From Methanomassiliicoccaceae archaeon (GTDB taxonomy: Archaea > Thermoplasmatota > Thermoplasmata > Methanomassiliicoccales > Methanomethylophilaceae): DNA of 43,620 nt. The stretch is from positions 1-43,620 of the forward strand of contig PUJZ01000070.1 of the NCBI GenBank assembly GCA_003550345.1, in the 5' to 3' direction. Shown piece after piece: positions 16,931 through 25,003 of the stretch; positions within the stretch are counted from its first letter, which is position 1; every line of letters begins with the position of its first letter. The translations under genes and the position numbers were made by a program. Below the pieces are notes generated by a model. It searched no databases. It worked only from the letters and a program-made list of their open reading frames with translations, and was not told the DNA's origin.

Positions 16931-17724
16931 CTTACCCTCCATCTAAGCATCGCGGTGCTGCGCTCGCTCAGCAACACGAGCGCACCGTCCTCCTCCCTCA
17001 GCATCGACGACAAGTATCTCTCCAAGGCTGGCCTACTCCTTTCTGGGGCGTTGTGGAACCTCATGTGCTCATCGACCGCGGAGCGGAGGTCAGCGTATTC
17101 CTTGCGGACATTGAAGCTCTGTACGGCCACATCGGCCTTCAGCCCCATCTGCCAGAGGAGGTTGAAGAGCACCACGTGGTCCGGGATTTGGATATCAGCA
17201 TCGGTGCCCCATAGCGTTCTCTGCAGCTCATCAGGTACGCGGAGGTCGGCGGGGACGAAGATGCAAATCCGGTTCGCGGCGGACCTGGTCATCTGCTCCA
17301 GCCGCCGTCTCATGTCCATCATGAACAGGGAATAGGACGCCACCACCACGTCGTGACGCCCGACCTGGGCCGAATCCATTTCCTCCAAGCTCGAAACGAT
17401 TAGTCTTACATTGGAAATGCCGGCGTCCTCAAGGCTTCGCGACAACTCCTCCGTCATCGCGGCGGAAGGGTCGACTGCCGTGACCGACCCTGCCCTCTTG
17501 GCCAGCTCGATGGTGAGCCTTCCTTTGCCTGGGCCTATCTCCAGGACGGACTCGTGGCCCTCGATGCCGATGCAGGAAAGCTGGAAGTCCGTCATCTCTT
17601 CCGGGAAGCCGCCACTGGAAGGCTCTTTGGCCATCCGGTCCCAGAACGCCCCATCGTTAAGGCGTGAGCGGTCTGTGATGATCATCTGCTCGTCCCAAAC
17701 CGAGTTCCAATCGATCAGCTCCAT
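16927..17724 (-). CDS. Class I SAM-dependent methyltransferase in the importer operon
   Basis: 265 residues. SAM-binding motif I is V-L-E-I-G-P-G-K-G-R-L (about 61-71), followed by V-T-A-V-D-P-S (motif II acid). The motif IV region is H-D-V-V-V-A-S-Y-S-L-F. The substrate is unknown. The gene lies between the binding-protein and permease genes and overlaps the permease start as ATGA, so it is made with the transporter. It may modify the imported chelate, a metallophore or a cytoplasmic acceptor; this is inference. It lacks a signal peptide, so it acts in the cytoplasm. Confidence 0.85.
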   Translation of the reverse strand: MELIDWNSVWDEQMIITDRSRLNDGAFWDRMAKEPSSGGFPEEMTDFQLSCIGIEGHESVLEIGPGKGRLTIELAKRAGSVTAVDPSAAMTEELSRSLEDAGISNVRLIVSSLEEMDSAQVGRHDVVVASYSLFMMDMRRRLEQMTRSAANRICIFVPADLRVPDELQRTLWGTDADIQIPDHVVLFNLLWQMGLKADVAVQSFNVRKEYADLRSAVDEHMRFHNAPERSRPALERYLSSMLREEDGALVLLSERSTAMLRWRVR

Positions 17725-17797
17725 CTCCTCCCGGTCTTATCCTTTCCGAAATCGGTCGAAAGCCGTTACATTATGGTGCATACTCCGTTCAGCGAGT

Positions 17798-19165
17798 TCA
17801 AACCACTGGCGTGATGAACACGCCGTTCTGGCTCAGGTCGTAGTCGAGACCCATCCAGTCACTCACGAACTCCTGGTGGATCGCCTGCGGGTCGAGGACC
17901 GAGTCCGTGAACAAGTCCGGATGGAGTATCTTCGCCATATAAACCGCCCCGAGTATGCCTCCCATAGCATTGTTGCGGAAGTCTCCCGCTGTCATAAAGA
18001 CATTCTCATCGATGACCGCCGGCAGCGTGGCTATCTCGGAGCGGTTGTTCAGGATGTCGTCCAACCTTTCCTGGTAGTCGGCAGGGTCGTCCCAGTCATA
18101 ACCGTGTGCCGGTTCCAAGGTTATTCCCGAATAGGTGTGGCGCACAGTGTGGATGAATATGTATTCAGGCTCTTCGTTCAGCACGTATTCAAGGCCCACC
18201 TGTGCGAAATAGATCGAATCCTTGCCGATCCAATTATCCACTATGTTCATGGCTATGGGGTTGCCTCCTGCAAGCATGCAGGCCTGGGACAGCGGGTCGA
18301 TTTTTGTGAACGTCCTAACCTCCTTGTTGTCCTGACCGCCTGGGGCCCAATAGTCCCTGTGAGTCGTCATGAGAACGTCGGGGCGGTCCTCGGGCTCTAT
18401 CATGGATGTGACGGAATGCAGGTCATCGACCAGGCCCTCTAGCCATTCCTTGTAGTCGTTCGCCCTGTCGACCGCATCGAGTATGTATCCCGCCTTCATC
18501 ACCCCTTGCATGAAGCGGGAGTCCTCAGGCTCCATCACATTGGGCCAATAAAGGCCGAGGAAGACGACGTCCGTAGCGCCCAGATTCTCGTTCTTTACGT
18601 CATTGTCAGATGGGGAGAAGGTGAAGAGCACATCCATGTCGGTGTTCTCTATGATGTCCTCATAGTTGGGATTCTGGTGCATCTGCCCTATGTTGTAGAT
18701 GTTCTGGCCCGGGAAGTAGAAGTCCTTCATCTTGTATGCGGCCGCGTCAGCGGCGACCACCTTGTGGGATACGTTGAGGACGTTCATCAGTTCTGCATTG
18801 CTCAGGTACTCGACGCCGATGCGCTCAACCGGAAGCTTAACCTTGACAGGGTCGCCGTTGCCGTCCAGTATCCATATGAACTCAGCCTCCCCGTCTATGA
18901 GGGCCTGCACATGCTCGATGTCCTTCTCGTCTATCTTGCCGTCGCGGTTGGCGTCGGCGAACTTGTTAGGCTCCTCTTCTCCATCGATTATGGCTTGGAT
19001 GTGGGCGATGTCGTCCTCATCGATGGACCAGTCGCCGTTGGCGTTCCCGTATATCTCCAGGCCGTCATGGCCTGGCCAATCCTCCTCAGCATTGATCACG
19101 AGCACCACTGCGCTTGCGATGACGAGCACCGCGGCCAATCCCGCCGCTAAGATATTCTTACTCAT
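17798..19165 (-). CDS. ABC importer binding protein with dockerin-like repeats
   Basis: 455-residue extracellular protein anchored by an N-terminal helix (about 5-25; no lipobox cysteine). Two dockerin-like calcium loops follow, N-A-N-G-D-W-S-I-D-E-D-D (41-52) and D-A-N-R-D-G-K-I-D-E-K-D (71-82), each followed by a helix ending in I-I-D-G or L-I-D-G. The rest fits the BtuF/FecB binding fold: V-E-R-I-G-V-E-Y, then N-P-N-Y-E-D-I-I-E-N-T-D-M-D-V-L, and a late A-G-D-F-R-N segment. First gene of a minus-strand operon with the methyltransferase (73-base gap) and permease. GGGGAG lies about six bases before the ATG at 19165. Dockerins usually bind cohesins; here they may instead dimerise or tether the protein. 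Confidence 0.9.
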   Translation of the reverse strand: MSKNILAAGLAAVLVIASAVVLVINAEEDWPGHDGLEIYGNANGDWSIDEDDIAHIQAIIDGEEEPNKFADANRDGKIDEKDIEHVQALIDGEAEFIWILDGNGDPVKVKLPVERIGVEYLSNAELMNVLNVSHKVVAADAAAYKMKDFYFPGQNIYNIGQMHQNPNYEDIIENTDMDVLFTFSPSDNDVKNENLGATDVVFLGLYWPNVMEPEDSRFMQGVMKAGYILDAVDRANDYKEWLEGLVDDLHSVTSMIEPEDRPDVLMTTHRDYWAPGGQDNKEVRTFTKIDPLSQACMLAGGNPIAMNIVDNWIGKDSIYFAQVGLEYVLNEEPEYIFIHTVRHTYSGITLEPAHGYDWDDPADYQERLDDILNNRSEIATLPAVIDENVFMTAGDFRNNAMGGILGAVYMAKILHPDLFTDSVLDPQAIHQEFVSDWMGLDYDLSQNGVFITPVV

Positions 19166-19189
19166 TGTTTCTCCCCTTCCCGTGCCATG

Positions 19190-19224
19190 AATAGTAACAC
19201 GAATTTTTAAGCAGTAATACTATT
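19190..19224 (-). promoter_or_regulatory. Operator around the TATA box of the binding-protein operon
   Basis: Inverted arms AATAGTAACAC and GTAATACTATT (9 of 11 positions pair) enclose 13 A/T-rich bases. On the minus strand the spacer reads TGCTTAAAAATTC, a TATA element about 42 bases before the ATG at 19165. A protein bound to both arms would block TBP. The same design recurs for the divergent ATPase promoter. Confidence 0.7.
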
Positions 19225-19274
19225 GGTTTATTAAAAACATTGCATCGGAATCTGGCCTTTCCGAACGTGAATCT

Positions 19275-19303
19275 GGTAACACGAATATTTATTATGTATT
19301 ACC
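19275..19303 (+). promoter_or_regulatory. Operator around the TATA box of the ATPase gene
   Basis: GGTAACAC and GTATTACC, inverted with 7 of 8 positions pairing, enclose the 13-base spacer GAATATTTATTAT. The spacer is the TATA element, centred about 28 bases before the ATG of a leader peptide at 19318. Both arms and the start of the spacer (GTAACACGAAT) match the neighbouring operator. Confidence 0.75.
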
Positions 19304-19317
19304 GCCTTCACATATCA

Positions 19318-19371
19318 ATGAGGCGGGTCCCGATAAGGAATCTGGACCGGTCTGGAAGAGTGCCCGCATGA
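19318..19371 (+). CDS. Possible 17-codon leader peptide ahead of the ATPase
   Basis: ATG at 19318 stands at the predicted transcription start, about 28 bases after the TATA centre. It opens a frame M-R-R-V-P-I-R-N-L-D-R-S-G-R-V-P-A whose TGA overlaps the ATPase ATG as ATGA. This would be a leaderless upstream ORF passing ribosomes directly to the ATPase gene, which has no clear Shine-Dalgarno site of its own. No conservation data are available to me. Confidence 0.4.
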   Translation: MRRVPIRNLDRSGRVPA

Positions 19372-20129
19372 ATGTCATAGCAAACGATGTCGTGTTCGCA
19401 TACCACAGCAGCCCTGTACTTAACTCGGTGAGCCTGAGGCTGGAGCCCTCAGAGGTCCTCGGCATAATCGGGCCCAACGGCTCCGGAAAGACAACGATGC
19501 TGAAATGCCTCAACCGCATACTCTCCCACAACCAGGGAGAGATATTGATACATGACCGCGACGTCGCCAAGCTGAAACAGATAGACATCGCGAAGATGAT
19601 CGGCTACGTTCCGCAGCACGCGGGCGGTGGCCACGGGATGCCCACAGTCTTCGAGGTCGTCCTCATGGGTCGAAGGCCCCACGCGGCATGGCAGAGCGGC
19701 AAGCGCGATGAGGAGAAGACATGGGAGATACTCGCTTCCTTGGACATGGAGAGGTTCGCCTCCTATCGCTATGACCAGTTGAGCGGGGGCCAGAGGCAGA
19801 AGGTGCTGATCGCCAGGGCCCTGGCCCAAGAGGCATCGATATTGCTGCTCGACGAGCCCACCAGCAGCCTGGACATCAAGCACCAGATGGACGTCATGGA
19901 CCTTCTCCGCGACCTGGTGAGGAGGGAGGGGTTCTCCGTGTGCGCTATAGTCCATGACCTCGACCTCGCCATCAAGTATTGCGACAAGGCGGTGATGATG
20001 AAGGAGGGTAGGATATTCGCCGCCGGCGAAGCCCTTGACGTGATAACCGCGGAGAACATAAAGAGCGTTTACGGCGTGGAGGCCGCGGTGGACGTGGTCC
20101 ATGGCCGCCCTCATGTGATGATAGTCTGA
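19368..20129 (+). CDS. FecE/BtuD-type ABC importer ATPase
   Basis: 253 residues, the energising subunit for the FecCD permease. Walker A is G-P-N-G-S-G-K-T (35-42), the Q-loop region V-P-Q-H (81-84), the signature L-S-G-G-Q (138-142) and Walker B I-L-L-L-D-E (158-163). The D-loop is S-S-L-D and the H-loop histidine is about 196. It is divergent from the binding-protein/methyltransferase/permease operon but shares its intergenic operators, so the whole importer is probably switched together. It ends five bases before the convergent prenyltransferase gene. Confidence 0.96.
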   Translation: MNVIANDVVFAYHSSPVLNSVSLRLEPSEVLGIIGPNGSGKTTMLKCLNRILSHNQGEILIHDRDVAKLKQIDIAKMIGYVPQHAGGGHGMPTVFEVVLMGRRPHAAWQSGKRDEEKTWEILASLDMERFASYRYDQLSGGQRQKVLIARALAQEASILLLDEPTSSLDIKHQMDVMDLLRDLVRREGFSVCAIVHDLDLAIKYCDKAVMMKEGRIFAAGEALDVITAENIKSVYGVEAAVDVVHGRPHVMIV

Positions 20130-20134
20130 AGCGC

Positions 20135-21034
20135 TCAGACGGCGTTGCCCAGCAATGCCGCCGCGATCCCCAGGCCCAAGAGGAGCTGGGTCAGCATCAC
20201 CACCTGGACGTTGGCCTTCTGGCCGGCTATGAACTCCTGGGCCGACGCTCTCCTCATCGCGATGGACGAGGCCCGGTACGCCAGGGGCAGCGTGGCCATG
20301 GCGAGCAACGCCTCCGGCGGCATCAGGGACGCCAGCACCGCCAGGGCGATGACCGTGTACACCGCTGCGTTGATCGCCGTGTAGAGCCGCGACGCCCTCC
20401 CCTCCCCCAAGGCCATTACCAGGTTCCTCCTGCCGCCGTGGCGGTCGGCCTCCTGGTCCGGGAACTCGTTCAGAAGCTGGAGGTTGAAGGTCAGCAGTCC
20501 CGAAGCCAGGGCGATGAAGGCGATCGCGGGGGACAGCCCTCCCGTCTGCACCAGATAGGCGCCCATCACCGGGAGCACTCCGAGGCCGAGCCCCGCCGAG
20601 ACCTCCCCCATGAAGCCTCGGGCGAAGACCTGGGTGTAGAACAGCGAGAAAACCATGCCCATTGCGATGATGGGGGCCAGCAGCAGCGTGGTGCTGAGCA
20701 CCAGGTGCACGCTCAGCACCAGCGCCAGCACGAAGCATCCGTAGGCCAAAGCCCTGACCTCACCCGGCCTGACAGCTCCCGTCTGCAGCATGCCGGAGCC
20801 GCCGCTGTAGGGAGTCCTCAGCGTTCTGAAATCGATGCCGCTGAGATGGTCATGGTACTCGTTGAGCGTGTTCACCGTGACATGGAGCAAGAGGAGGACC
20901 GCGGTGAAGGAGAGGAAGGGCATCAGACTGAAATGGCCATCGTTCGCCGCCATCAGCGCTCCGAGGGCCGAGAGCAGCAGGGGAAGCAGCAGGAAAGGGG
21001 CCCTCACCTCCAGAGCCCAGGACTTCAAACTCAT
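20135..21034 (-). CDS. UbiA-family prenyltransferase, MenA-like
   Basis: 299-residue membrane protein with eight or nine TM helices. The first Mg-diphosphate motif is N-E-Y-H-D-x5-D (N58, D62, D68) and the second N-E-F-P-D-Q-E-A-D-R followed by G-G-R-R-N-L-V. This spacing matches MenA (1,4-dihydroxy-2-naphthoate prenyltransferase) better than the archaeal lipid enzyme DGGGP synthase. Quinones are not expected in a methanogen, so the acceptor is open. The ATG at 21034 gives the usual short cytoplasmic N-terminus; the open frame upstream of it is unlike the family. Confidence 0.85.
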   Translation of the reverse strand: MSLKSWALEVRAPFLLLPLLLSALGALMAANDGHFSLMPFLSFTAVLLLLHVTVNTLNEYHDHLSGIDFRTLRTPYSGGSGMLQTGAVRPGEVRALAYGCFVLALVLSVHLVLSTTLLLAPIIAMGMVFSLFYTQVFARGFMGEVSAGLGLGVLPVMGAYLVQTGGLSPAIAFIALASGLLTFNLQLLNEFPDQEADRHGGRRNLVMALGEGRASRLYTAINAAVYTVIALAVLASLMPPEALLAMATLPLAYRASSIAMRRASAQEFIAGQKANVQVVMLTQLLLGLGIAAALLGNAV

Positions 21035-21167
21035 GACACCGTCAATGCTTGCCCCCGTATAACCCTTATGAACGCCGCGAACCGTCCGGGACCATGCCAA
21101 GGCCGAGAAGGCTGTCCCACTGCTGAATAGAAAGGGTTTTAAGGCTCGTTAAAGCAATTCATTACCG

Positions 21168-21731
21168 GTGGCGATGATGGAGTCGGTTTGCGACAGGACC
21201 ATCGAGGAGGTCCGTGACATAATCGGCCGCTACGTCTACGGCAAGTACCATGGAAAGGACCGTACCGTGGTGAGGCTGAAAGGGATGATGCTTGACGGCG
21301 ACCCCGGCCCCTTCCCCCTCTACAGCGATGTGGGCAACCGCATAGGCTTCCGCTACACCGAGCCGGACATACTTATGCTCAAGGACGGCCAGGTCAGGAC
21401 GGTGATCGAGATAGACTCCATAATCCTGGAGCCGAAGGAGTACGTGGGCAAGGCGATAATGCCCATAATCGCCAAGAAGATGGTGCGGGGGGACGACGAG
21501 CTCCCCATCGCCGCCGATGTGAACGTTGTGCAGGTGGTATGCTATCACGGCGAGCACGGCGATGACGCCCACGAGATGGAGCTGCGCCTCCGCCATCTCT
21601 CCGAGGACATATCGATGCTCTTCCGCAACACCGGCCGGGGATGCCGCTATTCCCTGGTGATCCCGGTGAGGAGGTCCGACGACAGCATAGAAGAGGTCCT
21701 CGGCCGTTACCTCGACGACAAGATATGGTGA
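21168..21731 (+). CDS. Uncharacterised protein with PD-(D/E)XK-like core
   Basis: Not a named family to me. About 185 residues. The stretch E-P-D-I-L-M-L-K-D-G (65-74) followed by V-I-E-I-D-S-I (79-85) has the layout of a restriction-endonuclease-like core: an acid before a strand, then E-x-D on the next strand. The usual catalytic Lys is replaced by Asp; K90 or K95 could substitute. An inactive or binding-only fold is equally possible. GTG 21168, ATG 21174 and ATG 21177 are alternative starts. An A/T box (GGTTTTAAGG) lies near 21135-21144. Single gene, between prenyltransferase and TetR. Confidence 0.65.
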   Translation: MAMMESVCDRTIEEVRDIIGRYVYGKYHGKDRTVVRLKGMMLDGDPGPFPLYSDVGNRIGFRYTEPDILMLKDGQVRTVIEIDSIILEPKEYVGKAIMPIIAKKMVRGDDELPIAADVNVVQVVCYHGEHGDDAHEMELRLRHLSEDISMLFRNTGRGCRYSLVIPVRRSDDSIEEVLGRYLDDKIW

Positions 21732-21757
21732 AGCCCTGCAGAGGGCCCCCATCGCAA

Positions 21758-21767
21758 GTTTTATCAA
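21758..21767 (+). promoter_or_regulatory. TATA box of the tetR-MMPL operon
   Basis: GTTTTATCAA, centred at 21762, which predicts transcription start near 21789, at the edge of the palindromic operator. Confidence 0.5.
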
Positions 21768-21790
21768 CCCCGTCAATATCAGGGTGTCAA

Positions 21791-21807
21791 TTAGACCGAC
21801 GGTCTAA
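21791..21807. promoter_or_regulatory. TetR-type palindromic operator
   Basis: TTAGACCGACGGTCTAA is a perfect palindrome around its central base. It sits at the predicted transcription start and 20 bases before the tetR ATG, as expected for an autoregulated TetR repressor. Confidence 0.75.
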
Positions 21808-21827
21808 CCAGGCTACCGCGTGATCAG

Positions 21828-22412
21828 ATGCCCGAGACCGCCCTGAGGATGAAGGAGCGCATAGTCGTCTGCGCCACCGAGCTGTTCATGGAGAAGGGCT
21901 ACCGGGCGACCACCCTCAACGATATCCTGCAGGAGGCGGGGATCGCCCGGGGCACCCTCTACCATCATTTCGATTCCAAGGAGGACCTCCTCTGCACGGT
22001 GGCGGAGAGGATCAAGGCGAGGTACCTCGATGTGATAAAAGAGGCGGCGGCGGACAGGGGGAAGGACGTCCTGCAACGGATGGCGGACATCGACGAGGGC
22101 ATGATCTCGCTGCCGGAGACGGAATGGATACGGCGCGAGCTCAGGAGCCTGGACGTAGATGCGTCTTTGATCCTCAATGTGCTGCGCAGCAGTTTGGAGG
22201 AGGCCCTGCCCTACTATGCGCAGATGGTGGAGGAGGGGGTCGAGCAAGGGGTCATCGTCACGCCGCACCCGCAGACGGCCGCGATGCTCCTGCCGATGAT
22301 AAACCTCATGGTGCTGCAGATGGAGGAGGACGCCGCCGGGCGGATGGACTATTTCCGCAGGCTGATGCTGGAGTCCGTCGATACAAAATCATATCATCAA
22401 CTAGGGAAGTAG
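21828..22412 (+). CDS. TetR family transcriptional regulator
   Basis: 194 residues. The N-terminal HTH is typical: R-I-V-V-C-A-T-E-L-F-M-E-K-G-Y, T-T-L-N-D-I, A-G-I-A-R-G-T-L-Y-H-H-F-D-S-K-E-D-L-L (about 30-55). The C-terminal helical ligand domain is variable, as usual. It is followed after five bases by an MMPL-type exporter gene, so the ligand is probably an exporter substrate. The palindrome in front of it is the likely operator for both genes. The stop is TAG. Confidence 0.95.
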   Translation: MPETALRMKERIVVCATELFMEKGYRATTLNDILQEAGIARGTLYHHFDSKEDLLCTVAERIKARYLDVIKEAAADRGKDVLQRMADIDEGMISLPETEWIRRELRSLDVDASLILNVLRSSLEEALPYYAQMVEEGVEQGVIVTPHPQTAAMLLPMINLMVLQMEEDAAGRMDYFRRLMLESVDTKSYHQLGK

Positions 22413-22417
22413 ATCAG

Positions 22418-24952
22418 ATGAGCATACTGGAGAGGATAGGCGAGAGGATCGCCGCGAGGCCTTGGCTCTGCATCGGCGCCGTGCTGCTGATAACGCTGAT
22501 GGCGTTCGGGACCATAGCCACCAACGGTGTCACGTTCGATCTGGATGAGGACGACATGACCCCGGACACCGATACCTACAAGGCCGACAGGCTGCTCCGC
22601 GACACGTTCCGGTTCGAGCAGACCTCCTTGAACCTGCTGCGCGCCGATGACGCCCTCTCGAAGGAGTCATTCCTCGCCGCCCTCGAGTACGAGAAGAGGA
22701 TATTCGAGGACCCGGTGGCGAGCGATTACCTCATCAGCCCTGAGAACCCTAACGCGACGTTCAACAGCCCTTACTCAGCGCTGATGTCGGCGATCGTTTA
22801 CAATGATATCCTGCCTCCCCCTCCAGGGTTCGATGCCGACGGGCTCTCCCATCATGAGGTCCTGATAGCCTATGTCGAGCATTACGACGAGGCCACGTTG
22901 AAACAGACGGTCACCGGCCTGCTGGAAGCCGAGGAATTCTCTGGGATCGAATCGCTCTTCACCAAGGACCTCGACCTCGATGAGGGCACCGCCACCGGCG
23001 CCATGATGATCGCCGTCCTCGACCGCAACAAGGTCCTCGAGGACGACGGCATGGACTTCCTCGCCTACGAGAAGGCGGTCGCGGAGATAGCGGACGATGT
23101 GAATCTGATATACGGCGACAGCAAAGTGGCGATATTCGACGAGAACCGCATAATCATGGACATGGCCGACGTCGCCGACAGCGACCTCGCCACCCTCTTC
23201 CCGTTGGCGCTGCTGGTCATGGTCGCCATCCTCATGCTGATGTACCGCGACCTGGTGGACATGCTGGTGGCCATCAGCTGCCTGGTCTTCGCCATCCTGT
23301 GGACCTTCGGCGGCGCCCTGATATTCGGCATAGGCATCAGCACCGTCTCCATCGCCGTCCCGATATTGGTACTCGGGCTGGGCATAGACTACGCTCTGCA
23401 TCTGGTCTTCCGCTACCGCGACGAGCGCGGCGAGGGCAACGACAACGCCGCCAGCGTGTCGACCGCCGTCGGCTCTGTGGGCCAGGCCCTGCTGCTGGCG
23501 ACCATAACGACCGTGATAGCCTTCCTGTCCAACGTCACATCCTCGATGAGGATGATCTCCGACTTCGGCGTCCTCGCCGCGGTGGGGATTATATCCAGCT
23601 TCATCATCATGCTGCTGGTCATACCTTCGGTGCAGTCCGTCCGCGACAAGCGCCGGGCCGGCAAAGGCATCCCCTCGGAGAAGGTCCGCCGCTACCGCAG
23701 GAGGTCGGTGGACAGCAACGACATCGTCGGCAGGATATCGATGATCGGCGGGAAGCTGGCGCTCAGCAAGCCGTTGGCGGTCATCGTCGCCGGGGGGCTC
23801 GTCCTGGGCGGGTTCAGCTACTTCGCCGCCAATGTCTCCTACGAGTTCGACGTGTTCGACTTCCTCCCCGAGGACAGCGACGCCTACGAGATGCTCAACT
23901 TCATCTTCGATGAGTTCGAGGAGACCGGCCAGAACACGGTGGAGATACTGATCTACGGCGATCCGACGCACCCCGATATGATAAGGGCCATAGAGGATTC
24001 GGTAGAGAACATGAAGGACGCCCGTCATGTGCCCCTGCAGAACGGCGAGCCCAACGTGATGCACATCGGCACCGTGCTCCACAGCATATACGAGCAATCA
24101 GACGACGGCTCCTTCAGGGACAACTACAGCGCCCTCTTCGATAACGCGACCGGCGCCGTCCGAGACGGCACGCAGCAGGGGGACATCGAGCTGCTGGTCC
24201 TGGAGCTCTTGCTCAAGGACGATCCCGATGTCAACATGATGCTCGCCAGAGTGATCGGGGAGAGCGAGGAGCACGGGGACCTCAGCCGCATACAGCTCCG
24301 TGTGGTGGACAACCTGCCCGACGAGAAGCTCCTGGAGCTCAGGGAGGACCTGCTGGTGGCGGTGGCGCCCCTGGAGGAGGCCGGCTATGAGGCGGTCCCC
24401 ACCGGGATGCTCATCGCCAACGCCGTCATCATGGATGAGATGCAGCGGGACCAGATGACCTCGCTGCTGGTCACCTTGGCCTTCACCCTGATCATCCTCA
24501 CTGCGGCCATGTACCTGCTCACCCGCTCGATGCTGCTAGGCACCCTCGCCACCCTGCCCACGGTGATGTCGGTCATCATGGTATGGGGCTCGATGTACCT
24601 CATGGGCATATCGCTCAACGTGATGACATTGACCATAGCCGCCCTCACCGTCGGTATCGGCGTCACCTACGGCATCCACATCGCCCATCGCTTCAGCAGC
24701 GAGATGGCCAAGGGGCTGAGCCCCGAGGAGGCGGTTATGGTGACCACCGGCGCCACCGGCCGCGGCGTTCTGGGGGCCGCCCTGACTACCGCGGTGGGCT
24801 TCGGGATACTGAACTTCTCCAGCATGGTCCCGCTGGCGCAGTTCGGCCTCATAACCGCCATGGCGATCGCCTACGCCTACGTCGGCGCCGCCGTCGCCCT
24901 GCCGACTCTGCTGGTGATATGGGGCAGGCATCGTTCCAAGGCCCTCGTCTGA
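22418..24952 (+). CDS. MMPL/RND superfamily exporter
   Basis: 844-residue membrane protein of the RND superfamily. There are two repeats, each one TM helix, a large extracellular loop, then five TM helices: helix at about 17-36, loop about 37-255, TM block about 257-400; then helix near 450 and the second block near 680-835. The second helix block has motifs such as G-L-G-I-D-Y-A-L-H (repeat one) and V-G-I-G-V-T-Y-G-I-H (repeat two), the usual TM4 segment with Asp in the first repeat but not in the second. Archaeal relatives are often annotated as hydrophobe or lipid exporters; the substrate is unknown. Only ATG 22418 fits; the open frame upstream lies over tetR. Likely co-transcribed with and repressed by tetR. 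Confidence 0.92.
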   Translation: MSILERIGERIAARPWLCIGAVLLITLMAFGTIATNGVTFDLDEDDMTPDTDTYKADRLLRDTFRFEQTSLNLLRADDALSKESFLAALEYEKRIFEDPVASDYLISPENPNATFNSPYSALMSAIVYNDILPPPPGFDADGLSHHEVLIAYVEHYDEATLKQTVTGLLEAEEFSGIESLFTKDLDLDEGTATGAMMIAVLDRNKVLEDDGMDFLAYEKAVAEIADDVNLIYGDSKVAIFDENRIIMDMADVADSDLATLFPLALLVMVAILMLMYRDLVDMLVAISCLVFAILWTFGGALIFGIGISTVSIAVPILVLGLGIDYALHLVFRYRDERGEGNDNAASVSTAVGSVGQALLLATITTVIAFLSNVTSSMRMISDFGVLAAVGIISSFIIMLLVIPSVQSVRDKRRAGKGIPSEKVRRYRRRSVDSNDIVGRISMIGGKLALSKPLAVIVAGGLVLGGFSYFAANVSYEFDVFDFLPEDSDAYEMLNFIFDEFEETGQNTVEILIYGDPTHPDMIRAIEDSVENMKDARHVPLQNGEPNVMHIGTVLHSIYEQSDDGSFRDNYSALFDNATGAVRDGTQQGDIELLVLELLLKDDPDVNMMLARVIGESEEHGDLSRIQLRVVDNLPDEKLLELREDLLVAVAPLEEAGYEAVPTGMLIANAVIMDEMQRDQMTSLLVTLAFTLIILTAAMYLLTRSMLLGTLATLPTVMSVIMVWGSMYLMGISLNVMTLTIAALTVGIGVTYGIHIAHRFSSEMAKGLSPEEAVMVTTGATGRGVLGAALTTAVGFGILNFSSMVPLAQFGLITAMAIAYAYVGAAVALPTLLVIWGRHRSKALV

Positions 24953-25003
24953 ACCTGGCGCAAACCCTTTAACAACACCTTTTCCCGATAAATCATCGGC
25001 CAG

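Noticed and set aside
22775-24097. A 440-codon minus-strand frame
   Set aside because: Opposite the MMPL exporter, which shows TM blocks and family motifs; product is Val/Gln/His-rich without a fold.
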